Positions 47,320 through 58,479 of a DNA stretch of 64,000 nucleotides are shown here, piece by piece (the stretch's first letter is position 1; each line of letters begins with the position of its first letter). The stretch is from the NCBI RefSeq assembly GCF_043290135.1, contig NC_134705.1, positions 38,466,271-38,530,270 of the forward strand, read 5' to 3'. The notes below the pieces were generated by a model. The model did no database searches. It was not told where the DNA came from and saw nothing but the letters and a program-made list of their open reading frames with translations. Made by a program: the position numbers and the translations under genes. The stretch is from Rhipicephalus microplus (lineage: Eukaryota; Arthropoda; Arachnida; Ixodida; Ixodidae).

Positions 47320-48887
47320 TATTAAATATATGCAACAAAGTATAAAAGTAAGGTATGTGGGCTTCAAGAACATCCCGACACTAATCACCTGAGTCAAAAA
47401 CTTGCCCTGTTATATTTCAGTTCTCTCTAAAACGAATAAAGGCTTTTCAATTAAGCATACAAAAGTTGGCACTTTTGCAACTGATCACGTAAACCATTTT
47501 ACTATTAATAAACAAGTGATGACCAAAGCACATAGACTTGAGAGCGTGCAAAAAAGGTATACTTTTTTGTGAATGTAAAAGCTTCTGTTGAAATAAATTG
47601 TAAGGTTTATCTCCAATTTAAAAAAAGTAATTCATTTTATTTCAGTCACAATATTAAGGTATCAACTTTGTTTCCAAGTGAAAGAATGAAATAATTATAT
47701 TTCATTAACAACATTAAGGTATCAACTCTGTTCCTGTTAAGGTAGCAGTCACATCAAAGATATAAGTAGCTTTCACCCTGCAAAGTTCAAACAGAACTGA
47801 AGAGAAAGAACACAACTTCTTATGAAGCTTCACCTTAAAAGAATCAACTGCCTTCATGAGAAGTGCCCCCCTGTGGTTTAAATGTTTTTTTTTTCACCTT
47901 TCCAATCTTTGAACAGCTGTCTTTAACTGTCGATAACAGCAGCCATATATTCAGCAGGGGCTTTAATAAACGCCAGTAGTTAGCAGTTCCTTCATATTCT
48001 TTTTTTCATCCTTGCGTCTAGACTTTGCTGCAAATACTCAACGGCAGGTAGCACCGCATTGTCACCTTAATAGCAGGCATTGTGATTTTATTACAGCTGC
48101 ATTGATTCATGACAAAATTATATCCTACTTTTAATTGCAATAGATCCTTTTCTTACTTGTGGTGTTCTTCCCACTTCCAAATCTTATCGCACAGGTAATA
48201 AGTTCTTGAATGTATCGGTGTCACTTAGCAGTGTTGCATAAATACACTATTCAAACTGTCAGAAATTAACTGCATGTGGTTTATTGCACCCTAGTATGGT
48301 TTGGATATCTCGTTTACTCATGCGAGCTAGTATTAGATAGTTCACTATTAAAATAAGCATGAACGAAATTGGTATGTTGTCTAAACGTTCCTCATGCCTG
48401 TGCAGCTAGTACTCACCACTAGAACGCATTGCTTCGAGGTATAAACAGGGACAAGCATAGAGCCCAGCGACTACATCAAAAAAGTTTTTATCTCTTAAAA
48501 GAAAAAGCGATTTGATGAATCTCCTATGACAGTAACAAATGAAGGTTAATACCAAGTGTGTTATTTACCATAGTTCGTTATAGGACCATAAATTTACAAC
48601 CAAACATGTATAAAAACCCACAACTGTCTAACTTTTTCACCAGCTATAAAAATTATTTCACGCTGCACACACATCGAATTACTCTTTGCCTGCAGAAAGT
48701 AAACTCTGATAAGCAGCTAATACGAACTATCAAAATTCACTAAACGTTATCTATGTATGAAAAAAATCCCCGATATGGGCCATATGCTTATTGTACTGAA
48801 AACTCTACAATTGTTCTACACAAAAATTTTATTTACTAACCAAGTTGAAGATTAAGAGATTTTTAAAAATAATTCCTTGGGTTTTAC
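47320..48887. other. AT-rich intergenic sequence
   Basis: No gene is recognised. A short direct duplication (ATTAAGGTATCAACTYTGTT) occurs near 47652 and 47709. Confidence 0.45.
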
Positions 48888-49103
48888 GTCCCAAAGTTAC
48901 GATATCATTATGAAGGACGCCGTGGTGGAGGGGCCCGGAAATTTTTACCATGTGGTCATCTTTATAGTGCACTGACATTGCACAGTACACGGGCCTCAAC
49001 TACTACCTGTCCATCACAACACGACAACCACGGCCGGCATCGAACACGTGGCCTTTGGGTCAGTAGCCGGCCACCGTAAGATCTAAACCACCGCGGCAGA
49101 TGA
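48888..49103 (-). mobile_element. Divergent SINE related to the Ruka-like family
   Basis: It follows the same plan as the main SINE: GGTTTTACGTCCCAAAG, ATTATGAAGGACGCCGTGGTGGAGG, CCGGAAATTTTTACCATG, GTACACGGGCCTC, a box-B-like GGCATCGAACACG and a head ending CTAAACCACCGCGGCAG. It is well diverged with a different middle, so probably a sister family. Confidence 0.7.
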
Positions 49104-50357
49104 AACACAGGTTCTTTTTATTATTTTTTAAAACGCGTTTTACGAGTCGTGGTTTCTAGCTTTCGGGAATAATTCGCATGCTGTTTCAGATTTCTTGAGT
49201 TAAATGTTCTCTCTGGCTGCTCGCGCCTCGGTGCTACCTGCCGCCAGCGAAGATGAATTTCGGCCCGACGGGGAGAACACATCGTTAGGCTGCAGCGCAC
49301 CAAGATTTCACAGAAGATATCGTGTCGTCTTACGGTACAGTGGTGTACCGGCACCGTAAACAGAGCCGCACCTAACGCCACCAGCATAAAGGGAGGCGTA
49401 CACATTACACGGCTGCACTTCGGTGCTGACAAACCCGCACACTGTTGGCATAGAGTAATGCAACTTGAAATGTCACGCTCCAAGTGTGAACACGACCAAC
49501 ACAATCAATCCGCGATTTCCGCAAATGTTGTATTTTCTGCTTTCAGTACGCACTCCTTCTCAGAAAAAGTATGTATATTACAAGCCACATGAAACCGACA
49601 TTGACAGAGGTTTATGGCCTCGACTTTGCTCGAAGCGGCCTAATCTGAGATATTGCGCATGTACTATACGACACAGATCCTTAGTGAACGAGTTGTAACC
49701 CAAACGTCAAGTAAATGAGAAGTTAGGCACTCACCTTTAAGATTAACAAAATTGGCCCCAGATCTGCATGTAACATTGCAAATGCTGCCAAAAGACGATC
49801 TTGCGTCTGAAGAGAGTGAACGAAACATTTATTTGATGTTCTGCGCCAGAAAATTGGTGAATCGTATTCTGGAGGCGCTGCGTTAGAATGCCTCGAGCGT
49901 GCAGCGGAGGCAAACGAGCGCCCCAAAACATGTTAGACACGAGCGCCATCTGGCAGTTATCTTCGAAAAAGTACGAAGGCGGGCGTGCCTGCGGAGAAGG
50001 ATGCGTGCCATTCTCGGAGGCGATAAGGTGTAAAACGCAAAGCGATGGGCAGGTGCCGCCACCATGTCGTTTTAGCAGAGCGTTGGTAACACGAGCACCA
50101 CGTTGCACTGTCAGCGCAGCGTGTTCATTGCTAGAGTCCTCCGAATTACTTGTGTGTGCCTTCTCTAGTATAAAGGCACACATACAAAACATTGACATGT
50201 TGTGGTGTCACAGATATGCGCGACGATTGCTGTTTAATTGACAATCGCACAAGTATGAACGCTCGGTCTTGAGCAATATTGGTGAGTGCTGCGGATAGGG
50301 TCGGCCGTTTGAGGTATCGTTAAGGGCAGACAAGCAGACAATTGTACAGACATACGA

Positions 50358-50358
<1 letters not shown>
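49104..50358. other. Unassigned sequence with a GC-richer patch
   Basis: Open frames at 49121-49504 (-), 49743-50198 (-) and 49888-50241 (+) overlap each other without a recognisable domain. The patch 49860-50130 (GAGCGCCATCTGGCAGTTAT) has the look of an interspersed repeat, but I cannot place it. Confidence 0.35.

Positions 50359-50406
<48 letters not shown>
50359..50406. repeat. (CAGA)n microsatellite
   Basis: About 12 perfect CAGA units, flanked by looser CAGA/CAAG variants from 50328. The following GTAGCCACTTCTGGTTAG resembles the 60 bp minisatellite unit of the TIR element at 17.7 kb, and the block ends at about 50661 in CGCTTCGCCCCACTC, similar to that element's terminus. Confidence 0.9.
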
Positions 50407-50407
<1 letters not shown>

Positions 50408-50849
50408 GTAGTATGTTTTAGTAGCCACTTCTGGTTAGTTTTCACAATTTCTCGCTTGATCGTGATGTGCCTATATGTCCTTGGCAATAATATCACTTGA
50501 TGGCGTTAGTGGTTTCTGTATAGTTGAAAATAAAAAGGTGCGTGCCCTAGTGTGATAGCATACGTGCTCTAGTGTGATAGAAGCAGATGAACGAACGGGC
50601 AGACAACAAGGATGGACAGACGAACGGAGTGAGAGGACACACGAACGAGCGAACGCTTCGCCCCACTCAATAATATTGAACCGGTGAATATGCTGTGAAT
50701 TTGTTTGACGAAGTTTTCATCAACATTTCAAGGGCATTTGTCAGTTACGCATTCTAAACGTCCACATAAACATCACGCTATTGTTAACGACTTTTCCTTT
50801 GTTGTCTGAATCGTTAGCTTTGAAATAACCGTTCCCAGAATTTTTCAAT

Positions 50850-51770
50850 AACTCAAAGTTGTCGAGCTGTTATTAACGTATGATCTGAAGTCCCCCAGGG
50901 TTCAGTCCTGAGGCCACTTTTGTTCTTGATGTGCACAAATGATTTCTCCAAACATTTTTATGCCAAAATTTGATTTTACACTGGTGAATGTGTACTGTAT
51001 AGTGTAAATAATACCAACGTTGGCCACATTTTGCTTAATGACCATTTTGTACAAGGTGCGACTCTCAGCAAATGAACGTAATCTTTGTTAAAATGGACAC
51101 TCTTTCCTTCTGTAAACGCACCTCTGTTTCTCAGTTTGATTACTGTTTCGATGGCTCCTCCCTGAAGCGTGTGTCCTATCATAAGTGCGTAGCCCTTATC
51201 CTCACAGCCAACAGGTTTTGATCAAAACACATCGAATTGACTTGCAATAAAGCTCTGAAGAAATTTAGATATTTCACTCGTACAATAAAAGACGCTTCAA
51301 CTGAAATGAAATTGCTGACATATAAATCGCTCCTCCATTCTATTCTCGAATATGCCTGACTCGATTAGAACCCTCATAAAGTATAGGACAACAACACAGT
51401 AGAATCTGTAAAAATAAAACCATCCATTTTATTTTTGACCGTTACAACAGAAATTTCTCACCCTCCTCTTACGTGGCTACTGTAGGTCTGCAAATCCTGG
51501 CCGAGTGGCGCAATCTCGAAAACCTGAGGTTGCAGCATACTTTTGTTACACCACAGTACACTTTATCTAAGAAATATCTGTCTCACAATAAACCTAAAGC
51601 CACAAGAAATAGCCACAATCTTAACCTGGTACCAGTCGATGCCCACACTTAGCTATTTAAGGCGGTAACGAAGTACCGCCTTGAATTATTGCCGCGTTCC
51701 TACCCAGAGTAACTAAACATCTGGAATGCCCAATTCACTGGTAAATACGAGCATATAAGGCTTTTAGAGC
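50850..51770 (+). mobile_element. CR1/Jockey-like LINE RT remnant, heavily decayed
   Basis: Blocks along the plus strand: SEVPQGSVLRPLLFLMCTNDFS (RT motif B; 50884-50950), a lost catalytic box, TYKSLLHSILEYA (about 51318-51355), FIFDRYNRNFS-like (about 51430-51460), LAEWRNLENLRL (about 51497-51535) and an ending near 51720 (AVTKYRLELLPR-like in mixed frames). Almost every block is in a different frame or contains stops. Confidence 0.6.
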
Positions 51771-52769
51771 TACGGCATTCTTTCGATTAAATGTGATTGT
51801 GTTGCTATTTCCACAATATGTGCGAATATTTCTGCCATATGAAATTTCCTACAGTGGCAGGACTGTTTTGGTAAAATGAAAAATTCTTGATTACCGTGTT
51901 TCGTTGAATTGAACATCTTGACAAACCAACTTGTGTTCTTCACAGCTGCAAGTTCCCAACCGCCTTAGCACGTGTATGTGCATGTTTCGTACTCCATCAT
52001 CTAGTTAAATGTAAATATATGGACAGCGCCAACGTGCCGACGGGTTCTGAGGAAGAGGAGTGATGGGTGCAACGTATAGGGTGAGTAACACAGAAAGAGG
52101 AGGCAATGAATATTGAAATAAGCAAATAAATATAAAAATTCGGGTTGGTGGCGAGGAATTAGCATAGAAAATGTAGACTGGGAGCTGGTGTTTCTCTGAG
52201 ATGTAATAATCGAAATCTAGTACTATATGACTAACAATTTTTACGGTAAGAAGAGTAGTTAAAATTATCTTTAAAACATGCTTGATTTTGACTGGATTTT
52301 GCTGTGTATCTGCCATATCAATTAGAATTTTTAAAAAGTTTTGAATTGTCCTTGCCTATTGGCTGTTATATAAATATCCTGTGAATAGTAGGACAGGTTT
52401 TCTTATAGTTTCCAGAAACAATAAATATGAAGAGCCACATGTTATTAGTCTGATCTGAGAGAAACAATCAAGAAAGCTGCATTGTACGAAACTAAACTGC
52501 TAGGATCATGTGATTTATCGCTTGAGCCACTGCACGCCTTCGCTTAGTTGGGGCTACATCTTCCTCTTCTGTGACACGGCTCGTTATAGCTACAAAATAG
52601 TAATTGCCATCGTCGCCTTTGCAAACATCTCCGTACTCATACCAACTTTCCTTGCATGTTTCATCCAGTCCATGACGAGGGTGAACAATGAGAGAAAAAA
52701 TAACTGTCGAGAGTAGCAGGAGTCGCGTCTTCGGCTTGTCGGCGATGGTTGTGATTTATGGAGGGGCGA
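51771..52769. other. Intergenic, nothing recognised
   Basis: Two modest open frames (52005-52316 minus, 52510-52716 plus) show no known motif. Confidence 0.4.
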
Positions 52770-54180
52770 GAATAGACGACTTCACGCAGATCCTGCGCTA
52801 CTTCTGCCCTCAGGCGAGGCGTGTCTCTGCTTTCGAGCAGCGTACCCTCGTCCCGGTCACTTCTACATCCTCAAAAAAATTCATCAACCCGGTAAGCTAG
52901 GTCGACCAAACATATCAGGCATCGGTACAATAACTGAACCCATATCAGGGTACGTAGACAAACTAATAAGTAACATTCCATGCACCCTCGCGTCGTACAT
53001 AATAGACACCACCCATTTTCTTTGAAACATTGCAGGTCTGTGTGTGCCGAAAAACTCGTACTTGGTTACTCTTGATGTCTCTTCATTGTATACAAATTTT
53101 GCCACGATGACGGCATAGCTGCTTTACAAAACATGTACACAAACCATAGACAATCTAACAGCCGAGAATTCTCTGCCGTCGTCATTTTAACAAGGATGGT
53201 CCTCGAATTAAATTCATTCGAATTTAACCAAGAGTATTTGCGACAAATCAGCGGGACCGCTATGGGCACCGAAATGGCACCCAATTATGCCAACATATTT
53301 ATGGGAAAGCTAGAATCGGAATTTCTTGCACAAAGTTTCTTGAAGCGACTGTTATACAGAAAATACATAGACGACATGTTTCTTATTGAACCCACAGCAA
53401 GGATGAACTTCTCAGATTTATCAACACTTACAATGCTGTACATCCCAACTTACACTGCACACACACCTACTCGCAAGCAACCTTAAATTTTCCTGATGTT
53501 ACCATAACGATAGAAGAAGACAAGCTTTTTACAACACTGTATGGCAAACAAACGGATCGACAACTATACCTCGATTACCCAAGCGATCACTCGCGCCACT
53601 GTAAAAACAGTATTTCATACAGCCAGACTCACCGGTTTAAGCGAATCTGCTCAAGAGACGCTGGTTTTGACGCAAGTTCATGGAGGCCAAAACTTATGCT
53701 CGATAAACAAAAATACCCCCCCCCCCCACTCCATGTAACTGATAATGTCGTTCAAAAAGCGAGAAAACTGAGGCGTGATGACTTACTTATGAAGCGACCC
53801 CCGCAAGAATACCCACAACGAACAAACCTCTGCTTTGCTCACAGCACAAACTTCCCTGATGTAAACGACATTACAACATTCTGGAACAAAGTGAACGTCT
53901 GAAACGCGCATTCCCATCCCCTCCTGGTGTCATTTACCGACGACCACGCAACCTCAAAGATACACTTGTTCTTTCCTAAATCATTACCTGACCCCCTTAT
54001 AATTCATGCCGAACTTGTTTAAAGTCACGATGTCTTGTATGTAAAGCGATGCGAAAACACACAAAACAACCAGCGCACAATCCAAGTTTTCGATTAACAT
54101 ACGAGAAAAATACTTACTCGAATGCAACGTGTGCAGTATGCTGTACATCGGAAAAACAGAAACACCATTTAGGATTTTAA
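52770..54180 (+). mobile_element. Penelope-like element of a second clade (RT and start of GIY-YIG)
   Basis: Plus-strand blocks across frame changes: FYILKKIHQPGKLGRPNISG-type PLE signature (about 52860-52925), SYLVTLDVSSLYTNF (motif A; 53048-53100), LRQISGTAMGTEMAPNYANIFM (motif B; 53240-53305), LYRKYIDDMFLI (YIDD 53364-53375), LDYPSDHSRHCKNSI (about 53570), SWRPKL, and finally LLECNVCSMLYIGKTETPFR, the start of GIY-YIG (54117-54175), where similarity stops. The AMGT..AP..AN wording separates it from the other PLEs here and is like Neptune/Poseidon types (from memory). Confidence 0.75.
53133..53486 (+). pseudogene. RT palm of the second-clade PLE
   Basis: The longest intact piece of this PLE, 117 codons with motif B (SGTAMGTEMAPNYANIFMG) and an intact catalytic YIDD. 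Motif A lies upstream in another frame, so the first Met here is not a real start. Downstream, KFTVEHSTSSINFLDVTI-type sequence follows near 53480 after a frame change. Confidence 0.7.
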
Positions 54181-55671
54181 CCGTACGTTATGTTGGGCTA
54201 GTTGGTACATATTAAGTTGAAATACGCGTCTGCTTGGATGGAGCCGGAATGCGATGGCGCGGGAGTTACTCAAAGCCTTTCACATAAGGAAGAAAGGTGA
54301 CTCATGCGTCAGCGTGCCTTCAGCTTTGCTGCATAGTAGTGAATTCCAGCTGTTGGATCTAGATGCAATTTAGATGGTTGCTACGAAGTGTCTGTCAGTC
54401 CTTTTTGCTGTTTTTTCCTCGCATTTCTTTGTTTTTTTGCAGGCTTGGGTGTGTTTGTTCTTTTTCCACGTCTTTACACCAGGCATATCTGCTTGTAGCT
54501 GGATCTAAGATATAATGATTGCAATAATCGTTCATTACATCGTCAAAATGTTCATGTCTGCACGTGCGGTGAATTAAATGTTTTGCGCATGTTCTCCAAG
54601 AGCCTATGCCTATATATTGTGAATGCTTCATGAAAATAAACTTAGTTGTGAGTTGGCGCTCTTTCTGTCTCTTCTCGTTCTTCTCATTGGCAACCTTGCG
54701 CCACGTATTTCAAACATTCAGGATTCGCTTCAATACCCAAGAGCCCATGCGAAATCAGCCACAATTAAGTCTCCCTCTATTAAAACATCTCAATCTTCCC
54801 GACCATGCATTTGACAAAACTATCAGTAACACTCTTAAAGTCGGGATTTAAATCAAATCGGGAACATGAACTACGAGAGTCATACCTTATCCACTGATTT
54901 AACACCCTCGATAGAGGAATAAATGAGAATGCCGGTATACTTGCAGCAATAAAGCATCAGAAATCAATAACGGCAATAATGAAAATAATAACTAAGTTCA
55001 TGGCTCTGGACAACTCAAATATTTCCAATTGTAACTACTCTTCCTAAGTACAGCTGTCGTCTGTTTCTGTTTCTACCTTACTGTCTAATCAATTGTGCTA
55101 AGCATGACATGCCCAACAGCAACCTTGTGCACAATCAAGAGGCCCCTACTGCGCGCGTAATCCAGAAACAGGCAAGAATTGACATTTCACCCGCTTTCCA
55201 GCCTCTGCTGCAATACGCGGCGCCCCTCTTTCAACTACTAGATGTCGACGAGGCCGCAGACATCAGACATCCATCAGACACAGACCGCAGACATCCTAAA
55301 GCTGAAAAGGAGAAAAGGGAAAGAAAGGGAGGGGAAGGGGAAGGAGGAGTGAAAGGAGGTGCCCGGGGGAGTAAACCTTTTATCCTCTTTTTTTTCCTTT
55401 TTCTCCTTTATTTCTCTTTCTCTCTCTCCCACTATAATTTAAGATTGTATAAAGCTGAGCACCAACAAACTGTACCCAAAATCGTGATAAAGGCCAGACT
55501 CTGACTGAAACGTCGAAATAAACCACGTTGTGACGGCTCACGGAGGATCTACTTGACTATTCGCAACGCTACGGTCACTCAACCACCGTGCCTATATATA
55601 TATATATATATAAGGGAAAGAAGTGTATACCTAAGGGCTCGTTTTTCCGTGTTTTTAACACAATATTAATG
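54181..55671. other. Unassigned sequence with a purine/pyrimidine-skewed block
   Basis: A purine-rich run (about 55300-55375, GGAAAGG-type) is followed by a pyrimidine-rich run (about 55376-55433), which could form a hairpin or triplex. A lysine-rich frame across it (55109-55504) is probably not a gene. AATAAACTTAG near 54634 and AATAAACCACG near 55516 look like ends of retroelement or transcript 3' regions. Short (TA)n at 55593-55611. Confidence 0.4.
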
Positions 55672-56136
55672 AGATATAACAGACAGTAATGCCAAGGAAT
55701 GTACAGGGGAAGTTATTAAAACCAATGGAATGTAAATAAGAAGAAAGAAAAGTGGATGAAAAAATTACCAACTGTGAGCAGGAATCGAACCTACGACCTT
55801 CGAATTACGCGTTCGATGCTCTAACCACTGAGCTATCACAGCGGCCCTCCCTCCATCCACTTTTTTGGGTTTTATCTGTGAATTTAGAAGTAGGAGCGAC
55901 AGTCAGCGCCATCTACAAGCCAAACAACGAGTGTGAAAACACTCTTATGCGCATGTTTGGCGTCACGTAGCACGTGAACTTATTATGAGCGGGCAGCTGA
56001 ATAATTGTCCCTCTTATAGGTTCGATTCCTGCTCACAGTTGGTAATTTTTTCATCCACTTTTCTTTCTTCTTATTTACATTCCATTGGTTTTAATAACTT
56101 CCCCTGTACATTCCTTGGCATTACTGTCTGTTATAT

Positions 56137-56138
<2 letters not shown>
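55672..56138. mobile_element. Inverted-repeat (foldback) element made of two opposed tRNA-SINE copies
   Basis: The arms 55672-55793 and 56017-56138 are 122 bp each and essentially perfect reverse complements. They contain AACAGACAGTAATGCCAAGG, TTAAAACCAATGGAATG and CAACTGTGAGCAGGAATCGAAC. The left arm continues into a complete tRNA-like head (to 55846); the right arm stops before it. The 223 bp centre is unique. It could be two SINE insertions in opposite orientation or one foldback element. (TA)n abuts the right arm. Confidence 0.85.
55771..55846 (-). mobile_element. tRNA-like head of the foldback/SINE element
   Basis: On the minus strand a full cloverleaf can be drawn: acceptor GCTGTGA/TCACAGT, D-arm GCTC...GAGC, anticodon arm TCGAA-CGCGTAA-TTCGA and T-arm GTAGG-TTCGATT-CCTGC. 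The anticodon loop has G in place of the invariant T33, so it is unlikely to be a working tRNA. It resembles tRNA-Lys overall (inference). No CCA or terminator; SINE sequence follows directly. Confidence 0.75.

Positions 56139-56197
<59 letters not shown>
56139..56197. repeat. (TA)n microsatellite
   Basis: About 29 units between the foldback element and the 5' LTR of Gypsy copy 3. Confidence 0.97.
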
Positions 56198-56200
<3 letters not shown>

Positions 56201-56354
56201 ACCAGAACATGGTCGCGCCAGCTGAAAGCCCGCGTGAAAGAAGACGTTGACGTTCGTGTGGCTCGTGCTTGCCGGGTTCCTGCCAGAGCCATCTTGTTGC
56301 GGGTAACGCTGCTTCAATATTAACAATTGTTTATACGTGAACTCACTCGTTGCA
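56198..56354 (+). repeat. 5' LTR of Gypsy copy 3
   Basis: Begins TGTACCAGAACATGGTCGCG and ends CTCGTTGCA, followed at once by TTTGGTGGAAGC. The start matches TGTACCGGAGCATAGTGGCG at 61467. Confidence 0.8.
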
Positions 56355-56420
56355 TTTGGTGGAAGCGTGCTGGCTAACGTCTTGGAGTTCTGCAGCCGTA
56401 AGCTACCATCTGATTCCGCA

Positions 56421-57502
56421 ATGACCGAGCTCATCGATCCCCACAAGCCTCTTTCACGCCACCACCTGTCATGTGCCTTGGTGTACTTTGTCTGCTTGAC
56501 CCACCAGTCTACATTGGCCCTGGCGATCACTATGTCGAGGACTGGCTAGCAGAGTACGAGCGTGTCAGTGCGATCAACAAGTGGGATGACCCTGTCAAGT
56601 TGACTTACATCATCTTTTACCTGACAGACTTGGCCAACCCATGGTTCACCAAACACCAAGCCGAAATCCCCACCTGGTCGGTTTTCAACCAAACCGTGAG
56701 CTCGTTTTTCGGTTGTCCAGCTATGCTCAAGCTTTGCGCTCAACTTGGCCTGCGGGGACGACTTGAGCGAACTGGTGGAAGCTTCACGAGCTACATTGAG
56801 GATGTGATCGGCCTCCGTAGGCGAATGGATGCGAGGATGATGGAGGCTGACAGAGTAGAGCATATAATGAAAGGCATTGGCGACGATGCTTTTCTTATGC
56901 TTGTGGCTAAAGACCCACTGACCGTCATAACTGCGATTCAGCTCTGTTAAGGTTTTGATGAGCTGTGCGAACAGCGAATTTCTACACGTTGTGCTAATAC
57001 GCAAACAGTGGATATTTCGGCTTAGCACTGCAAAAGAAGTGGCCCCGACTACACCGTATTGATGCCTCAAACTCAACAGTACATCCGGGAAGCAGTTGCT
57101 CGACAGCTCTCTCTTGTGGACACCATAAATGAGGCACCCAAGACACTGGACCACTCATTTCGCCGTGCTCTTCAGATGCAAGTTGCTGAGGCTCTCCCTT
57201 CACCCACGTCCGCAATATCACTTACTGCACCACTGACTTATGCAAAAGCTGCCCGGAAACCTCCTGCCCAACCGTCGCTCCATTCATACAGTCCAGTTAC
57301 CAAATACTGCAGGTCGCCAGTTTCGGTTCATCCGGTAAATCGTCCCTTTCTACCACCTCGAGCACCTGTAAACTCTTGGCGTACTCCGGATAACCGGCCC
57401 GTCTGCTACAACTGCGGTATTCCAGGACATGTCGCGCGCTACTGTCGTCGCCGTGGATTCTATTTTAATGATGTTCAGCATTCCGGCAATGTACCTCGGT
57501 AA
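56421..57502 (+). pseudogene. Gag of Gypsy copy 3, frameshifted
   Basis: After a short N-terminal part (56421-56549) a frame change leads to GDHYVEDWLAEYERVSAINKWDD and [11 protein letters not shown] (56471-56950), matching Gag of copy 1. A stop interrupts AIQLC*GFDELCEQR. The second half (57059-57502) has the Pro-rich linker and the knuckle CYNCGIPGHVARYCRRR, with all four CCHC ligands present. It would have formed the particle; now broken. Confidence 0.8.
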
Positions 57503-57524
57503 TCAGAATCGCATGTGACACCTG

Positions 57525-58465
57525 ATGCACCTGAGTCCCGCTCACATCGACCAGACTTCAGTCCACGTCGATCTCCTTCACCCGTCTTCGGTCTCGTTCC
57601 CGCATGATTCGCCGTTTCAACCACGCCCAGGAGCAAAACTAACAGTCGCAGTTCCTGAGGCAAGAGCTGGGCCACCAACGAAATTTCAAAGGCCTCAACA
57701 TTCGCACCCTAACGAGATTGCCGTGTTTGTGGACAGGATCGCCACAACCGCTCTAGCCGACCCAGGTGCCGCTATTTGTGTAATCAGTGAAGTGCTATGC
57801 CGCAAAGTGAACAAAGTGACGATTCCACTGGTTGACATTTCTTTACGCACGAGTTTGCAGCACGTCCACCCTTCTGCCACATGCAATGCTCATGTTATGA
57901 TTCAAGGAATGCTATACATCGCTGAATTTGTCGTCCGTCCGCATGCGTCTCATAAAATCATCCTGGAATAGAACATTTTTCCTCTACTCCTGCGGTTGTC
58001 GACTGCGCTCATGTACAACTTGTTTTGTATCCGTTCAGCACGAAATTCATAGATCTCTTCTGCTCACTCAAAAAGGTGATCGTCGCCACTGACGTCGTCA
58101 TCTCTACTTTTTCGGTCACCGTGGTGTGTATTTTGTGCAACTCCGTTCCTTATTCAACTGCTCCTTTCATGCCGTCTCAAGAATGCGCTCGTCGCAGGAA
58201 TCTTGTCGTCCCGTTTGCCATAATAACGCTTCTCGATGGTTCCAGTGCCGTGTACGTGTGCAATCTGTTCCTTTCTCCCGCTACCTTATTCCTTGGCGGA
58301 TGTATTGTGCGTCTATACGCTTATGATGCCATCTTTCCTTTCGATGCCTCTTCCGATACGACGCCGATGACCGTGGATGCTGTCACGGCTGCCACCGCAC
58401 CCTCAATACCTCATGAAGGCATTCCGTTCCGCAGCGTGGACACCGGGCTTACGCAAGACCAGTGA
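57525..58465 (+). pseudogene. Protease region of Gypsy copy 3
   Basis: The frame 57525-57971 contains ALADPGAAICVISEVLCRKV, where DPGA replaces the catalytic DTGA. It continues HPSATCNAHVMIQGMLYIAEFVVRPHASHKIIL, matching copy 1. After a stop, 58025-58465 covers the linker to RT with degraded similarity (RRRNLVVPFAIITLLDGSSAVYV). Confidence 0.75.
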
Positions 58466-58479
58466 AATTAGCTCGTTCA

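Noticed and set aside
50234..50428. CLSVCLSV repeat frame
   Set aside because: Product of the (CAGA)n microsatellite on the opposite strand.
54395..54631. 78-codon minus-strand frame (HRTCRHEHFDDVMNDYC)
   Set aside because: Looks protein-like with several Cys/His, but I do not recognise it, and no neighbouring exon, splice or repeat context supports it.
55109..55504. 131-codon Lys/Glu/Gly-rich frame
   Set aside because: It spans a purine/pyrimidine-skewed low-complexity block and shows no conserved motif.
55771..55846. Functional tRNA gene
   Set aside because: A cloverleaf forms, but the loop lacks T33 and the sequence continues into a SINE body repeated in the opposite arm.
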